The position numbers and the translations under genes are program-made. 64,000 nt of DNA from Pseudomonas libanensis. GTDB lineage: Bacteria; Pseudomonadota; Gammaproteobacteria; Pseudomonadales; Pseudomonadaceae. Location: assembly GCF_001439685.1 (NCBI RefSeq), contig NZ_JYLH01000002.1:186001-250000 (forward strand). The letters run 5' to 3'. Under the pieces are notes generated by a model. That model did no database searches, was not told the origin of the DNA, and worked only from the letters and a program-made list of their open reading frames with translations. Each line of letters starts with the position of its first letter. Position 1 is the stretch's first letter. Shown here piece after piece: positions 27,365 to 37,219 of this stretch.

Positions 27365-27976
27365 TTACGCAGCTGCGAACAGCTGCTCGTTGATGCGCAC
27401 GTTGGCGTCGCTCATGGCTTTGCTGCGCACTTCATCACCGTAGGCCAGGCCTTCAGCGCGAACAATCTCAATGTCGGTGATACCGAGGAAACCGAACAGC
27501 AGCTTCAAGTAGCCTTCGTGTGCAGCGCCCGAGGCTTGGTCGGCATGCAAGCCACCGGCGGTGGAGACAATAATGACTTTCTTGTTGCCGCACAGGCCTT
27601 CCGGGCCGGCTTCGGTGTAGCGGAAGGTCTGGCCGGCGACCGCGATGCGATCGATCCAGGCTTTCAACTGGGTAGGAATAGTGAAGTTGTACATCGGCGC
27701 ACCCACGACCACGGCATCGGCAGCCAGGAATTCAGCCAGCGACGTTGCACTCAGTTCAGCCTCGTGTTTTTGCTCCGCATCGCGCAGTTCAGCAGCCGTG
27801 CCCAATGCGCCCAGGGTGGCACCGGAAAAGTGATTGATGCCTTCGCTGGCCAGGTCACGGTAAGTCACTTCCACCCCCGGCTCAGCCGCTTGCCACGCCT
27901 TGACCACACCGGCGCTGAGCTGGCGGGAAGCGGAGTTGTCGCCGAGGATGCTGGAATCGATATGCAGTAGTTTCAT
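27365..27976 (-). CDS. azoR: FMN-dependent NADH:quinone/azo reductase AzoR
   Basis: Flavodoxin-like cytosolic enzyme that reduces quinones and azo compounds by two electrons using NADH. The 203-residue protein starts [21 protein letters not shown] (FMN phosphate loop) and has the family [17 protein letters not shown], with an STAGGLH segment contacting flavin. It is divergent from a LysR gene with a 126-base gap, the standard arrangement for a LysR-controlled reductase. Confidence 0.93.
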   Translation of the reverse strand: MKLLHIDSSILGDNSASRQLSAGVVKAWQAAEPGVEVTYRDLASEGINHFSGATLGALGTAAELRDAEQKHEAELSATSLAEFLAADAVVVGAPMYNFTIPTQLKAWIDRIAVAGQTFRYTEAGPEGLCGNKKVIIVSTAGGLHADQASGAAHEGYLKLLFGFLGITDIEIVRAEGLAYGDEVRSKAMSDANVRINEQLFAAA

Positions 27977-28102
27977 GGTGGATCTCCGAGGTGGGATCGA
28001 CAGTGGCGATCAGATGGTGGTGATGCTACGCATGAAACCAATAGTCGATAAGCCAGCTAAAATGCGATAGTTTGTCCCACTGACAGGACAATAGGCCCCA
28101 GC

Positions 28103-29011
28103 ATGCAAGACCTCAATGACCTCTACTATTTTGCCAAAGTCGTCGAAGCCGGCGGTTTCGCTGCGGCCGGGCGGCTACTCGGGATTCCCAAGTCCAGGCT
28201 GTCACGGCGCATCGCCGAGCTGGAAGAACGCCTGGGCGCACGCCTGTTGCAACGCACCACCCGGCAACTGACGCTGACCGCCGTCGGCGAGCGCTACTTG
28301 CGCCATTGCCAGGCCATGTTGCTGGAAGCGGAGATGGCCGATGAGGCGGTGGCGAGCATGTCCAGCGAACCCCGTGGGCGCCTGCGGGTCAGTTGCCCGG
28401 TGGGCCTGGCCCAACACATCCTGCCGGAACTGGTGGCCGGGTTTCTTGCCGCGCATCCGTTGGTGCAGTTGGATATGACCCTGGTCAACCGCCGCGTCGA
28501 CCTGGTGGCCGAAGGCATTGACGTGGCCCTGCGCGTGCGCGAACTGGGCGATGAAGACCCGCTGCTGGTGACCAAGCGCCTGCGCCAGGCCCAGACCGTA
28601 CTGGTCGCCAGCCCCGCCCTGATGCGTGAGCGGCAGGTACATACCCTCGACGACCTCAGGCAATTGCCCGTACTCGGTGCCCTTGAGGCGGATCGCATGG
28701 TGCACCAGCGGATTATCGACCCCCAGGGCAACCCCCACGACCTGGTGATGGAGGCCCGGCTGGGCATAGAAGACTTCATCGTGCGCAAGGCCAGCGCCAT
28801 CATGGGCCTAGGGTTCACGGTGCTGCCGATGATGTATTGCGAGGAAGAACTGGCCAGCGGCCGCCTGGTGCAATTACTGCCGCAATGGTCATTGCCGGGC
28901 GGCTGGTTGCAAGCCGTGTACCCGCATCGACGTGGTGTGCTGCCAGCCATCCGCGCCTGGATCGACTACCTGGAAGAAGGCTTCAAAGGCTGTGGAGACC
29001 GTTTGCTATGA
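28103..29011 (+). CDS. LysR-family regulator (probable regulator of azoR)
   Basis: A 302-residue LTTR. The N-terminal winged HTH has FAKVVEAGGFAAAGRLLGIPKSRLSRRIAELEERLGARLLQRTTR. The C-terminal part is a periplasmic-binding-protein-like effector domain of the CrgA/DhcR-like group (RGRLRVSCPVGLAQHILPEL). It is divergently transcribed from azoR, so quinone or electrophile-responsive control of azoR is the likely job, though the sequence alone cannot name the inducer. The stop overlaps the next start (ATGA). Confidence 0.9.
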   Translation: MQDLNDLYYFAKVVEAGGFAAAGRLLGIPKSRLSRRIAELEERLGARLLQRTTRQLTLTAVGERYLRHCQAMLLEAEMADEAVASMSSEPRGRLRVSCPVGLAQHILPELVAGFLAAHPLVQLDMTLVNRRVDLVAEGIDVALRVRELGDEDPLLVTKRLRQAQTVLVASPALMRERQVHTLDDLRQLPVLGALEADRMVHQRIIDPQGNPHDLVMEARLGIEDFIVRKASAIMGLGFTVLPMMYCEEELASGRLVQLLPQWSLPGGWLQAVYPHRRGVLPAIRAWIDYLEEGFKGCGDRLL

Positions 29012-29358
29012 GCCTGAGCGAAGCACAAGTCGCCGCGTTCTGCCTGGGCCTGCCTGGTGCGCGGGAAGACTACAAATGGGGCGGCGTGCGCGTGTTCTCG
29101 ATTGCCGGCAACAAGATGTTCGCCCTGCAGAACCTGCGTGGTGAATCGCTGGCATTCAAAGTCGACAAGGACCTGTTCCTGGGCCACGTCGACCGCCCGG
29201 GCATCCACCCGGCGCCGTATCTGGCCCGGGCACAGTGGATCATCATGAACACGCCCTACCCGCTGGGCGCCGACGAGCTGCGCGGCCTGTTGCAGCGCTC
29301 ACACCAACTGGTAGTGAGCAAGCTGCCCAAGCGCACTCAGATTGGTCTGCTGCTATAG
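29008..29358 (+). CDS. MmcQ/YjbR-family protein
   Basis: A 116-residue protein with the YjbR double-wing fold: start SEAQVAAFCLGLPGAREDYKWGG, VFSIAGNKMFALQNL, and an LVVSKLPKRTQIGL tail. The family is called DNA-binding-like from structure; its role is unknown. The ATG overlaps the LysR stop by 4 bases, so it is translationally coupled. It overlaps the convergent DUF1294 gene by 6 bases at its end. Confidence 0.85.
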   Translation: MSLSEAQVAAFCLGLPGAREDYKWGGVRVFSIAGNKMFALQNLRGESLAFKVDKDLFLGHVDRPGIHPAPYLARAQWIIMNTPYPLGADELRGLLQRSHQLVVSKLPKRTQIGLLL

Positions 29359-29736
29359 GATTGACAGCAACGTGCCGCCCAGGAACAGCTGATCCAGCCA
29401 GAACACCTGATGCAACAGCACGATCACCCAGAACAGCACTTGGTAGGACACCTTGCGCGTCTTGTGCCGGAACACCTGCTGGGCGATCAACGCCCCCGGC
29501 CAGCCACCCGCCAGCTCGACGGCATGCAGGATGTTTTCCGGGGTGCGCCAGCCTTCGGTCTGGGCCTTGCGCTTGTCGCTCCAGTAGAGGAAAAACGCCA
29601 CCACGCTGACCAGCCCATACGCCGCCAACGGGATCACCGTCTCGCCGCGATACCACAGCAACGCCGAGCCCAACAGCGGCGCGGCGCACAGCAGCACAAA
29701 GATCAGCGCCTTCAGGCGTGGATGCTGGATGCTCAT
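29353..29736 (-). CDS. DUF1294 membrane protein
   Basis: A 127-residue inner-membrane protein with about four hydrophobic segments. The DUF1294 signature is [17 protein letters not shown]...[24 protein letters not shown]. The start at 29736 overlaps the uppP stop by 4 bases (ATGA), so expression follows uppP. Homologues sometimes carry an N-terminal cold-shock domain, absent here. Function is unknown. Confidence 0.85.
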   Translation of the reverse strand: MSIQHPRLKALIFVLLCAAPLLGSALLWYRGETVIPLAAYGLVSVVAFFLYWSDKRKAQTEGWRTPENILHAVELAGGWPGALIAQQVFRHKTRKVSYQVLFWVIVLLHQVFWLDQLFLGGTLLSIL

Positions 29737-30563
29737 GGCTTGACTGCAGTCCAGTCGACCAAACCGAACTGCCAAGTCGCCAGGATCACCAGGCCGAAGG
29801 CTATCCGGTACCAGGCAAACGCCGCGTAGCTGTGGCTGGCGATGAATTTGAGCAACGCCTTGACCGCGATCATCGCGAAGATGAACGAGGTGACAAAGCC
29901 AATGGCGAACACCGGCAGGTCGGCCGGCTGGAACAGGTCACGGTACTTGTACCCCGAGTACACCGCCGCACCGACCATGGTCGGCATGGCCAGGAAGAAC
30001 GAAAACTCGGTGGCGGTCTTGCGCGACAGGCCGAACAGCAGGCCGCCGATAATCGTCGCACCGGAGCGCGAAGTACCCGGGATCATCGCCAGGCACTGGG
30101 CCAGGCCAACCTTGAGGGCGTCTTTCCAGGTAATGTCGTCCACGGTTTCAGCGCGCACCGCATGCTGGCGGCGCTCGGCCCACAGCATGATCACGCCACC
30201 CACCACCAGGGCGGCGGCGACGGTGATCGGGTTGAACAGGTAGTGCTTGATCAGGTCGGCAAAAATCACCCCCAGTACCACCGCCGGCAACACGGCAATG
30301 ATCAGGTTGACGGTGAAGCGCCGGGCCTTGGGCTGGGTCGGCAGGCCGATGACCACATCGAGGATCTTGCGGCGAAACTCCCAGACCACCGCGAGGATCG
30401 CGCCGAGCTGGATGATGATATTGAAGGCTTCGAAACGTTCGCCGCCGAAATTGATCAGGTCGGCGACGATGATCTGGTGGCCGGTGCTGGAGATCGGCAG
30501 GAACTCCGTCAGCCCCTCGACGATGCCGAGAATCAATGCCTGTATGGCGGTCCAAAAATCCAT
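29733..30563 (-). CDS. uppP: Undecaprenyl-diphosphatase UppP (BacA)
   Basis: Integral membrane phosphatase that recycles undecaprenyl pyrophosphate to the monophosphate carrier for peptidoglycan and other envelope glycans; overproduction gives bacitracin resistance in the family. The 276-residue protein has both catalytic signatures: the Glu-rich [14 protein letters not shown] near the N-terminus and [10 protein letters not shown] in the centre. I chose MDFW as start to match the family; an in-frame ATG 18 bases upstream is also possible. Confidence 0.95.
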   Translation of the reverse strand: MDFWTAIQALILGIVEGLTEFLPISSTGHQIIVADLINFGGERFEAFNIIIQLGAILAVVWEFRRKILDVVIGLPTQPKARRFTVNLIIAVLPAVVLGVIFADLIKHYLFNPITVAAALVVGGVIMLWAERRQHAVRAETVDDITWKDALKVGLAQCLAMIPGTSRSGATIIGGLLFGLSRKTATEFSFFLAMPTMVGAAVYSGYKYRDLFQPADLPVFAIGFVTSFIFAMIAVKALLKFIASHSYAAFAWYRIAFGLVILATWQFGLVDWTAVKP

Positions 30564-30790
30564 GCTGTCTCCAAAGGTCACGCGCGTGGCATGCCTCTTA
30601 AGTTTTTTTAAAGTTCACTGACGACGAGCGCACTCAAGCGCCCGCGGTTGATTCTCAACGCCGGTCTGCAAAAATTCCGTGAAAAATCAGGCAGTACTCA
30701 GGTTTTCCGATTCCGGGCCGAAAGCCTATCAGACACGCCGGAAATCTCGAAGCAGCACCACAATTATAAAGAGCATGGAGTGACAGGACG

Positions 30791-32425
30791 ATGAACAGTT
30801 TGCGCAGCATGTCGATCAGCCGCCGCCTATGGCTGATCTTGATAGTCGCCGTGTTGATGCTGCTGGCCTTGGGGCTGCTGATGCTCAACCAGATCCGTGA
30901 CGACCTTTACCAGGCCAAGCGCCACCAGACCCAGCATGTGGTGCAGACCGCCAGCGGCGTGCTCAGCTATTACCAGAACCTGGAAAAGACCGGCGTACTG
31001 ACCCGCGATGCCGCGCAGCAGCAAGCCCTCAGTGCAGTGCGCGGGCTGCGCTATGACCACGATGATTACTTCTGGATCAACGACCTCACCCCCGTGATGA
31101 TCATGCACGCGGCCAACCCCAAGCTCGATGGCCAGAACCTCTCGGCGATTCGCGACCCGGACGGCTTCGCCGTATTCAACGAGTTCGTGAGCCTGGCCAA
31201 GGCCAAGGGCGCCGGTATCGTCAACTACCGCTGGCCGAAACCTGGGGCCGAAGCACCGGTGGAAAAAACCTCGTATATCCAGCTGTTCGAACCCTGGGGC
31301 TGGATTATCGGGTCCGGCGTCTATGTGGATGATGTGCAGGCTGAATTCAACGCTCAGGTGTGGAAAGCCTCGTTCATTGTGCTAGGCATCGCGCTGGTCA
31401 TGGGTCTGCTGGTATCGCTGATTGCCCGCAGTATCGTGCAGCCGTTGCAGGCGGCGGTGAACGCCATGGGCAATATCGCCAGCGGCGAAAGCGACCTGAC
31501 CCGCAGCCTCGACACCCACGGCAGCGACGAGCTCACCCAACTGGCCCGGCATTTCAACAGCTTCACCGCCAAGTTGCGCCTAGTGGTCGGCCAATTGCAG
31601 GTTTGCGCGACCGCCCTGGGCCAGTCATCCACGGAGCTGGGCCACAACGCCAGCCAGGCCCACGACCGCAGCCAGCAGCAATCGCAGCAGATGGAGCTGG
31701 TGGCTACCGCTATCAATGAAGTCACCTACGGCGTGCAGGACGTGGCGAAGAATGCCGAACACGCCGCCAGCGAAATGCGCGATGCCCAAGCCCAGGCGCA
31801 ACAGGGCCAGGTCAACATCGACGGCAGTTTGCAACAGATCGACCAGCTCTCCAGCACCATCAGCCAGGCCGTAGAGGTGATTCGCACGCTCTCCAGCGAA
31901 AGCACCCAGATTGGCGGCGTCCTCGAAGTGATCCGCTCCATCGCCGACCAGACCAACCTGCTCGCCCTGAACGCCGCCATTGAAGCCGCCCGCGCTGGCG
32001 AACAGGGCCGTGGGTTTGCAGTGGTCGCCGATGAAGTGCGCCTGCTGGCCCAGCGCACGCAGAAATCCACCGCCGAAATCCAGGCAATGATCGAGCGCTT
32101 GCAAGGTCACTCGGAAGCGGCGGTCAAAGTCATCAGCGACAGCCACAGCGCCTCGCAACTGACCATCGAACAGGCCGGCCAGGCGGGAGCCAGCCTCACC
32201 GCCATCGGCCAGGCGCTGCACAACCTCAATGGTTTGAACGCCTCGATTGCCAGCGCCACCCTGCAACAGGCCCATGTGGTCGAAGATATCAACCAGAACG
32301 TCACCCAGGCCGCAGGGTTGTCCCACAGCACGGCGCTGGCGGCGGAACAATCCAGCGTGGCGAGTGGGCAGTTGCGTGGGCTGAGTGAGCAGCTTGATGG
32401 GTTGTTGCGCCAATTCCGAATCTAG
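30791..32425 (+). CDS. Methyl-accepting chemotaxis protein with single-Cache sensor
   Basis: Chemoreceptor of 544 residues. Order: TM1 about 13-33; periplasmic single Cache type 2 domain about 35-190 ([32 protein letters not shown]); TM2 about 195-215; HAMP about 215-270; then the long signalling coiled coil with the hairpin [26 protein letters not shown]. There is no C-terminal CheR-tether pentapeptide. sCache_2 receptors often sense small carboxylates, but no ligand can be fixed from sequence. It is monocistronic, divergent from uppP. Confidence 0.93.
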   Translation: MNSLRSMSISRRLWLILIVAVLMLLALGLLMLNQIRDDLYQAKRHQTQHVVQTASGVLSYYQNLEKTGVLTRDAAQQQALSAVRGLRYDHDDYFWINDLTPVMIMHAANPKLDGQNLSAIRDPDGFAVFNEFVSLAKAKGAGIVNYRWPKPGAEAPVEKTSYIQLFEPWGWIIGSGVYVDDVQAEFNAQVWKASFIVLGIALVMGLLVSLIARSIVQPLQAAVNAMGNIASGESDLTRSLDTHGSDELTQLARHFNSFTAKLRLVVGQLQVCATALGQSSTELGHNASQAHDRSQQQSQQMELVATAINEVTYGVQDVAKNAEHAASEMRDAQAQAQQGQVNIDGSLQQIDQLSSTISQAVEVIRTLSSESTQIGGVLEVIRSIADQTNLLALNAAIEAARAGEQGRGFAVVADEVRLLAQRTQKSTAEIQAMIERLQGHSEAAVKVISDSHSASQLTIEQAGQAGASLTAIGQALHNLNGLNASIASATLQQAHVVEDINQNVTQAAGLSHSTALAAEQSSVASGQLRGLSEQLDGLLRQFRI

Positions 32426-32432
32426 CGCCGGC

Positions 32433-32452
32433 AACTGTGGGAGGGGCGGTGC
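32433..32452 (+). repeat. Degenerate REP half-unit
   Basis: ACTGTGGGAGGGGCGG resembles the left arm of the REP core, without the matching right arm. It lies just after the chemoreceptor stop. Confidence 0.4.
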
Positions 32453-32520
32453 ACGCAAGTTTGAAGATCGCTGACCTCTAGGTACAATCACCGCCCTCTC
32501 TCACTTCCCAAGGATCCACC

Positions 32521-33084
32521 ATGTCCGGGCTTGAACTGTTCGCCGCCGCCCTGGGGGTGATCGCTGTCTGGCTGACGGTCAAGCAGAACCGCTGGTGCTG
32601 GCCCATCGGCCTGGTAATGGTGCTGCTCTACACCTGGGTATTCTTCGAGGTAAAACTCTACTCCGACATGCTGCTGCAGGTGGTCTACGCCGCGTTGCAA
32701 GTTTATGGCTGGTGGCAGTGGACCCGCGCCGGAGAGGTCAGGCAGGGCCGTCAGGTCACCCGCCTGGGGGTGCCTGCGATCATGACCAGCCTGGCCGTGG
32801 GCGCCGTTGGCAGCCTGTTGCTCGGCGCCGCCATGGCCCACTGGACCGATGCCGCGCAGCCTTGGCTCGACGCGGCCCTTACCGGCTTCAGCCTGGTGGC
32901 GCAAATGTGGATGGCACAAAAGCGTGTGCAGTGCTGGCCGTTGTGGATTGTGGTGGATGTGATCTTCGTCGGCCTGTTCCTCTACAAAGGTCTGTACCTC
33001 ACCGCCGCGCTCTACGCGCTGTTCACCGCCATCGCTGTGCAAGGCTGGCGTGAATGGCGCGCCGACCCGGCGTTGCAGCCATGA
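32521..33084 (+). CDS. pnuC: Nicotinamide riboside transporter PnuC
   Basis: Inner-membrane facilitator of 187 residues that imports nicotinamide riboside for NAD synthesis. Several membrane segments and the PnuC signatures are visible: NRWCWPIGLVMVLLYTWVFF, YADxxLQxxY-type SDMLLQVVYAALQVYGWWQW, and WIVVDVIFVGLFLYKGLYLTA. Its stop overlaps the kinase start by 4 bases, linking uptake to phosphorylation. The family is small (about 190-240 residues), and this member is at the short end. Confidence 0.9.
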   Translation: MSGLELFAAALGVIAVWLTVKQNRWCWPIGLVMVLLYTWVFFEVKLYSDMLLQVVYAALQVYGWWQWTRAGEVRQGRQVTRLGVPAIMTSLAVGAVGSLLLGAAMAHWTDAAQPWLDAALTGFSLVAQMWMAQKRVQCWPLWIVVDVIFVGLFLYKGLYLTAALYALFTAIAVQGWREWRADPALQP

Positions 33085-33611
33085 AGGTGGTGGTGCTGGC
33101 AGGCCCGGAATCCAGTGGTAAAAGCTGGCTGGCCGCCGAGTTGCACGCGCACTTCGGCGGGCTGATGGTCGGCGAGTACGTGCGCCATTTCATCGATCAC
33201 CATCAGCGTGACACCTGCCTGGCGGATATCCCGGCGATTGCCCGTGGCCAGTTGGCATGGGAAGACGCCGCCCGCGCCCAACACCCTGCCTTGTTGATTC
33301 TCGACACCCACCTGTTGACCAACAAGCTGTGGAGCCAGGCCCTGTTCGGTGACTACCCCGGCTGGCTCGACAGCGAACTGCTGGCCCGGCATTACGACCT
33401 GCACCTGCTGCTGTCCCCCGAGGATGTGCAATGGAGTGCCGACGGTCAGCGCTGCCAGCCGGATCTGGCCGATCGCCGGGCGTTTTTCCAGGCCGGCCTG
33501 GATTGGATGCAACAGCATCAGCAGCCGATGGTGTTAATTGGCGGGGACTGGGAAGCGCGCCGAGTCGCGGCGTTTGCAGCGGTAAGGCAACTGCTTGCAT
33601 CAACCGCTTAA
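33081..33611 (+). CDS. NadR-like ribosylnicotinamide kinase (AAA P-loop)
   Basis: A 176-residue P-loop kinase corresponding to the C-terminal domain of NadR: Walker A GPESSGKS at residues 8-15, EYVRHF after it, and a DTHLLTNKLW segment. It lacks the HTH and NMN adenylyltransferase domains of E. coli NadR. Coupled to pnuC (ATGA), it most likely traps imported nicotinamide riboside as NMN. It overlaps the convergent xthA stop by 4 bases. Confidence 0.85.
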   Translation: MKVVVLAGPESSGKSWLAAELHAHFGGLMVGEYVRHFIDHHQRDTCLADIPAIARGQLAWEDAARAQHPALLILDTHLLTNKLWSQALFGDYPGWLDSELLARHYDLHLLLSPEDVQWSADGQRCQPDLADRRAFFQAGLDWMQQHQQPMVLIGGDWEARRVAAFAAVRQLLASTA

Positions 33612-34402
33612 CGTTTTTTGCGTGTACCGAGTTCAATCCAGGTCGGCGCATGGTCGCTGGCGTGGGCCTCGTTGCGGACCCAGGCATCGACGCCGGCATC
33701 TTTCAAGTACGGCTTGAGCGCGGGGTTGAGCAACAGGTGGTCGATCCGCAGGCCAGAGTTTTTCTGCCAGTGCTGGCGGAAGTAGTCCCAGAAGGTGTAG
33801 ACGCGCTCTTGGGGATACAGGTGGCGCAAGGCATCGGTCCAGCCCTGCTCCAGCAATCGCTGGTAGCAGGCACGGCTCTCGGGCTGCAACAAGGCATCCT
33901 TGAGCCAGGACCGCGGGTTGTAGATGTCCAGGTCGGTGGGCACCACATTGAAATCCCCCGCCAGCAACACTGGATGCTCACTGGCTTGCAGGGCCTTGGC
34001 ATAGTCGATCAGGCGTTCGAACCAGGCCAGTTTGTAGTCGAATTTCGGCCCCGGTTGCGGGTTGCCATTGGGCAAGTACAGGCAGCCGACCAGCACCCCA
34101 TGCACCGCGGCTTCGAGATAGCGGCTCTGGGTGTCGCTGTCATCGCCGGGCAAACCACGCCGGCTTTCCAAGGGCTGCGCATCCCGCGCCAGGATCGCCA
34201 CGCCATTCCACGACGCCTGGCCCAGGCAGATCGCACCGTAGCCGGCGGTTTCGAACTCGGCATAGGGGAAAAGGCTTTGCGGCGCCTTGAGTTCCTGCAG
34301 GCAGACGATATCCGGCTGTTCGCGCTGCAGCCAGTGCAGCAGGTTAGGCAGGCGCGCGCGGATACCGTTGATATTGAAGGTGGCGATTTTCAGCGCTTTC
34401 AT
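33608..34402 (-). CDS. xthA: Exodeoxyribonuclease III / AP endonuclease
   Basis: Mg-dependent enzyme of base-excision repair. It cuts 5' to abasic sites and trims 3' blocks. All EEP motifs are present: FNINGIRAR, DIVCLQELKA (metal Glu), GDFNVVPTDLDIYNP (Asp/Asn), LRIDHLL and SDHAPTWIEL. The 264 residues and the intact catalytic set separate it from Crc, the related non-catalytic Pseudomonas regulator. A large hairpin sits 14 bases upstream of the start codon. Confidence 0.93.
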   Translation of the reverse strand: MKALKIATFNINGIRARLPNLLHWLQREQPDIVCLQELKAPQSLFPYAEFETAGYGAICLGQASWNGVAILARDAQPLESRRGLPGDDSDTQSRYLEAAVHGVLVGCLYLPNGNPQPGPKFDYKLAWFERLIDYAKALQASEHPVLLAGDFNVVPTDLDIYNPRSWLKDALLQPESRACYQRLLEQGWTDALRHLYPQERVYTFWDYFRQHWQKNSGLRIDHLLLNPALKPYLKDAGVDAWVRNEAHASDHAPTWIELGTRKKR

Positions 34403-34415
34403 CGGCTTGGATCCT

Positions 34416-34446
34416 CTTCCAGGGCTCTTGGGGTAGAGCCTGGAAG
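34416..34446. other. Long hairpin in the xthA leader
   Basis: CTTCCAGGGCTCT and AGAGCCTGGAAG pair over 12 bases with one bulged G and a 6-base loop. It lies between ggt and xthA, directly beside the xthA AGAGGA ribosome-binding sequence. No T-run follows on either strand. Confidence 0.55.
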
Positions 34447-34462
34447 GGACCCGATTGTTCCT

Positions 34463-36187
34463 TTAATACCCCAAGGACAAGCCCGTATTACGCCGTGGGT
34501 CGTTCGCCCCATAGAAGCGGTTGTTGCCCACCGGCTTGCCCTCCAGGGATGGCGCACCCACCAGGATCGCCGCCAGGTGATTGGCATCCTGGGGGCCGGC
34601 AAACGTGTGGCCCCAGCTTTCGAGGATCTTCTGAGTGTCCGGGCTGACGGCGAAGGTCTCAAGGTTGGTGGCCTCGGGCATCCATTGCTGGTGGAAACGC
34701 GGCGCATCCACCGCTTCCTGGATGTTCATCTTGTAGTCGATGACATTCAGGATAGTCAGCAAGGTGGCGGTAATGATGCGGCTCCCCCCCGGCGTACCAA
34801 CCACCATCACCGCCTTGCCATCCTTGGTGACGATGGTCGGGCTCATCGACGACAGCGGCGCCTTGCCCGGCGCGATGGCGTTGGCCTCACCCTGGACCAG
34901 CCCGTACATGTTCGGCACACCGACCTTGACGGTGAAGTCGTCCATTTCATCGTTGAGGATCACCCCGGTCTTGCTCGCCATGACGCCGGCGCCGAACCAG
35001 TCGTTGAGGGTGTAGGTCACCGAGACCGCGTTACCCCACTGGTCGACGATGGAATAGTGGGTGGTGTTATTGCCTTCATGGGGCGACACCCCCGGCTTGA
35101 TCGCCTGGGAATCCCCGGCCTTGTGCGGCTCGATGGCGTCACGCAGTTTCGCCGCGTAGTTCTTGTCGAGCAGATGCTCGATCGGGTTCTTCACAAAATC
35201 CGGGTCGCCCAGGTAGCTGTTGCGGTCCACATAGGCGTGGCGCATCGCTTCGATCTGGTAATGCAGGCCCTGGGCCGAGTGATAGCCTAGATCGGCCATC
35301 GGGTAACCTTCGAGAATATTCATGATCTGGCAGATCACCACGCCGCCCGAGCTGGGTGGCGGTGCCGACACCACATGATAGCCACGGTAATCGCACTCGA
35401 TGGGCGCCAGCTCGCGGGTCTTGTACTTGTCGAGGTCGGCCTGGGTGATGATGCCTTTGCCGGCCTGGCTGGCGTCCACCAGGGCCTTGGCCACCCAACC
35501 TTTATAGAACCCGTCGGTGCCCTTGGCGGAGATTTCCCTGAGGGTCTTGGCCAGGTCTTTCTGCACCAGTTTCTGGCCCACCTGCAGCGGTTGGCCGTTG
35601 TGCAGGAAGATCCCGCGCAAATCCTGGTCTTTTTCGAACTCGCCGGTGGCGGTGTGCAACAGGTCGATATCGCCCTGCTCCAGTTCAAAGCCGTTTTCCG
35701 CCAGCTTGATCGCAGGGGCAATCACCTGCTCACGCTTGAGCGTGCCGTATTTGCTCAGGGCCAACTCCATGCCGGAAACGGTGCCCGGGACGCCAACCGC
35801 CAGATGACCTTTGGCACTCAGGCCCTCGACCACGTTACCGGCCTTGTCCAGGTACATGTCGGCAGTCGCTGCCAGCGGGGCTTTTTCGCGGAAATCGAGG
35901 AAGGTCTTGCGCCCGTCGGCCAGTTGTACGGTCATGAAACCGCCGCCGCCGAGGTTGCCCGCCGCCGGGTACACCACCGCCAGCGCGTAGCCTACGGCCA
36001 CTGCCGCGTCCACCGCGTTGCCCCCGGCCTTGAGTACATCCACGCCAACATGCGTGGCCAGATGCTGGGCCGTCACCACCATGCCATTTTCACCGGCGAC
36101 CGGAGCTTGCGACGCGGCGTGCACGCCGCTGACCGTCAACACCAGCACCGAGGCAATCAAGGTGCGGCTCAAAGGTTGGTATTTCAT
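34463..36187 (-). CDS. ggt: Gamma-glutamyltransferase
   Basis: Periplasmic Ntn-hydrolase that cleaves glutathione and transfers the gamma-glutamyl group. It is made as a proenzyme with a signal peptide (about 24 residues ending VHA). Self-cleavage should occur before the first Thr of NNTTHYSIVD, around residue 375, giving a large and a small subunit. The small subunit has GTPGGSRIIT, the oxyanion/binding glycines. The 574 residues fit. Gly-rich GNLGGGGFMTV near residue 85 is also conserved. It is the gene upstream of xthA on the same strand. Confidence 0.95.
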   Translation of the reverse strand: MKYQPLSRTLIASVLVLTVSGVHAASQAPVAGENGMVVTAQHLATHVGVDVLKAGGNAVDAAVAVGYALAVVYPAAGNLGGGGFMTVQLADGRKTFLDFREKAPLAATADMYLDKAGNVVEGLSAKGHLAVGVPGTVSGMELALSKYGTLKREQVIAPAIKLAENGFELEQGDIDLLHTATGEFEKDQDLRGIFLHNGQPLQVGQKLVQKDLAKTLREISAKGTDGFYKGWVAKALVDASQAGKGIITQADLDKYKTRELAPIECDYRGYHVVSAPPPSSGGVVICQIMNILEGYPMADLGYHSAQGLHYQIEAMRHAYVDRNSYLGDPDFVKNPIEHLLDKNYAAKLRDAIEPHKAGDSQAIKPGVSPHEGNNTTHYSIVDQWGNAVSVTYTLNDWFGAGVMASKTGVILNDEMDDFTVKVGVPNMYGLVQGEANAIAPGKAPLSSMSPTIVTKDGKAVMVVGTPGGSRIITATLLTILNVIDYKMNIQEAVDAPRFHQQWMPEATNLETFAVSPDTQKILESWGHTFAGPQDANHLAAILVGAPSLEGKPVGNNRFYGANDPRRNTGLSLGY

Positions 36188-36347
36188 CCATGGCTACTCT
36201 GGTTATTGAGATGCACCAAAATAGCCCCTCGCGGATTTATTCCCCAGCGCAATGGCGTTTTTATTACAGAACTTGTCGGTGGTAGAACGGGCGCAAAAAA
36301 GCCCATGCTATATTTCGCGCCCTGAGTGTCTAGTAAGGCCCTATGAG

Positions 36348-37016
36348 ATGGCGATCAAGAAGACTGGAATCCGCGCCCAACAGGCCGACCAGACGCGGGC
36401 GCGCATCCTGCAGGCGGCGGTCAAGGTGTTCACTCGCGACGGCTATTCGGGAGGGCGCGTCGACAGCATTTCCAAGGCCGCAGACTCCAACGACCGCATG
36501 CTTTATTACTACTTCGGCAGCAAGGAACAGCTGTTCACCTGCGTGCTGGAACATATCTACGAGCAGTTCAACCGGGCCGAGGGCAAGCTCAAGCTGGACC
36601 TTGCGGCACCGGCCCAGGCCCTGCGCGAGCTGGTGGCGTTTATCTGGAACTACTACGTCAAGCATCCTGAGTTCGTGGCGATCCTGAGTATCGAGAACCT
36701 GCACCAGGGCAAGCATGCCCGGCAGTCCAGCGAAATGCGCCGGTTATCCGGTGAAGCGGTCGGCGTGCTACGCCCGATCATCGAGGCCGGCCAGGCCCAG
36801 GGTTTATTTCGCCAGGACATCGACCTCAAGCATGTGTACTTGATGATTGCTTCGCTGTGCTACTTCTACAACTCCAACCGCCATACCCTCAGTTCGTTCC
36901 TGGGTGAAGACCTGTCGAACAAGGGCCAGCAGCAGGATTGGCTGGCATTCATCACCGATCTGGTGCTGCGCGGCGTCATGCCTGACAGTGTGTCAGCCGA
37001 GGGTTTTATTAACTGA
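36348..37016 (+). CDS. nicS: TetR-family regulator, probable NicS
   Basis: A 222-residue TetR protein: HTH region RILQAAVKVFTRDGYSGGRVDSISKAADSNDRMLYYYFGSKEQLF, and a C-terminal TetR_C-type helix bundle with VEFVAILSIENLHQGKH-like residues. It is the gene adjacent to nicB. In P. putida KT2440 a TetR repressor, NicS, encoded next to nicB controls nicAB with nicotinate and 6-hydroxynicotinate as inducers. The position and family fit, but orthology needs alignment. Start: AAGG lies about 9 bases before ATG 36348; a longer in-frame start is unlike the family. Confidence 0.65.
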   Translation: MAIKKTGIRAQQADQTRARILQAAVKVFTRDGYSGGRVDSISKAADSNDRMLYYYFGSKEQLFTCVLEHIYEQFNRAEGKLKLDLAAPAQALRELVAFIWNYYVKHPEFVAILSIENLHQGKHARQSSEMRRLSGEAVGVLRPIIEAGQAQGLFRQDIDLKHVYLMIASLCYFYNSNRHTLSSFLGEDLSNKGQQQDWLAFITDLVLRGVMPDSVSAEGFIN

Positions 37017-37129
37017 AGTACCGCCATCGGGGCATGGGTATCTACACAACTTTGGTACGCCGCTGCTCCTCTGGCAAGGGAGCTTGCTGCCTGGCAGCTT
37101 ATAACTATCTAACTGATACACCGCGAACC

Positions 37130-37162
37130 AAATGTGGGAGGGGGCTTGCCCCCGATGGCGGT
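37130..37162 (+). repeat. Single REP unit between nicS and nicB
   Basis: AAATGTGGGAGGGGGCTTGCC followed by CCCGATGGCGGTG, identical in kind to the left half of the REPINs at 24823 and 57088. No inverted partner is nearby. Confidence 0.85.
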
Positions 37163-37219
37163 GGGTCAGCCCCATCTCTATCGCGGACAAGTCGAATCGT
37201 CGCGTCACCTCGTCCACTG

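Noticed and set aside
33608..34402. Assignment of this gene as crc, the catabolite repression regulator
   Set aside because: Crc is related but lacks the catalytic set; here the metal and catalytic residues of exonuclease III are all present.
33431..35290. A 619-codon plus-strand frame across xthA and part of ggt
   Set aside because: Both minus-strand genes are well conserved with intact active sites; the plus frame is a compositional artefact.
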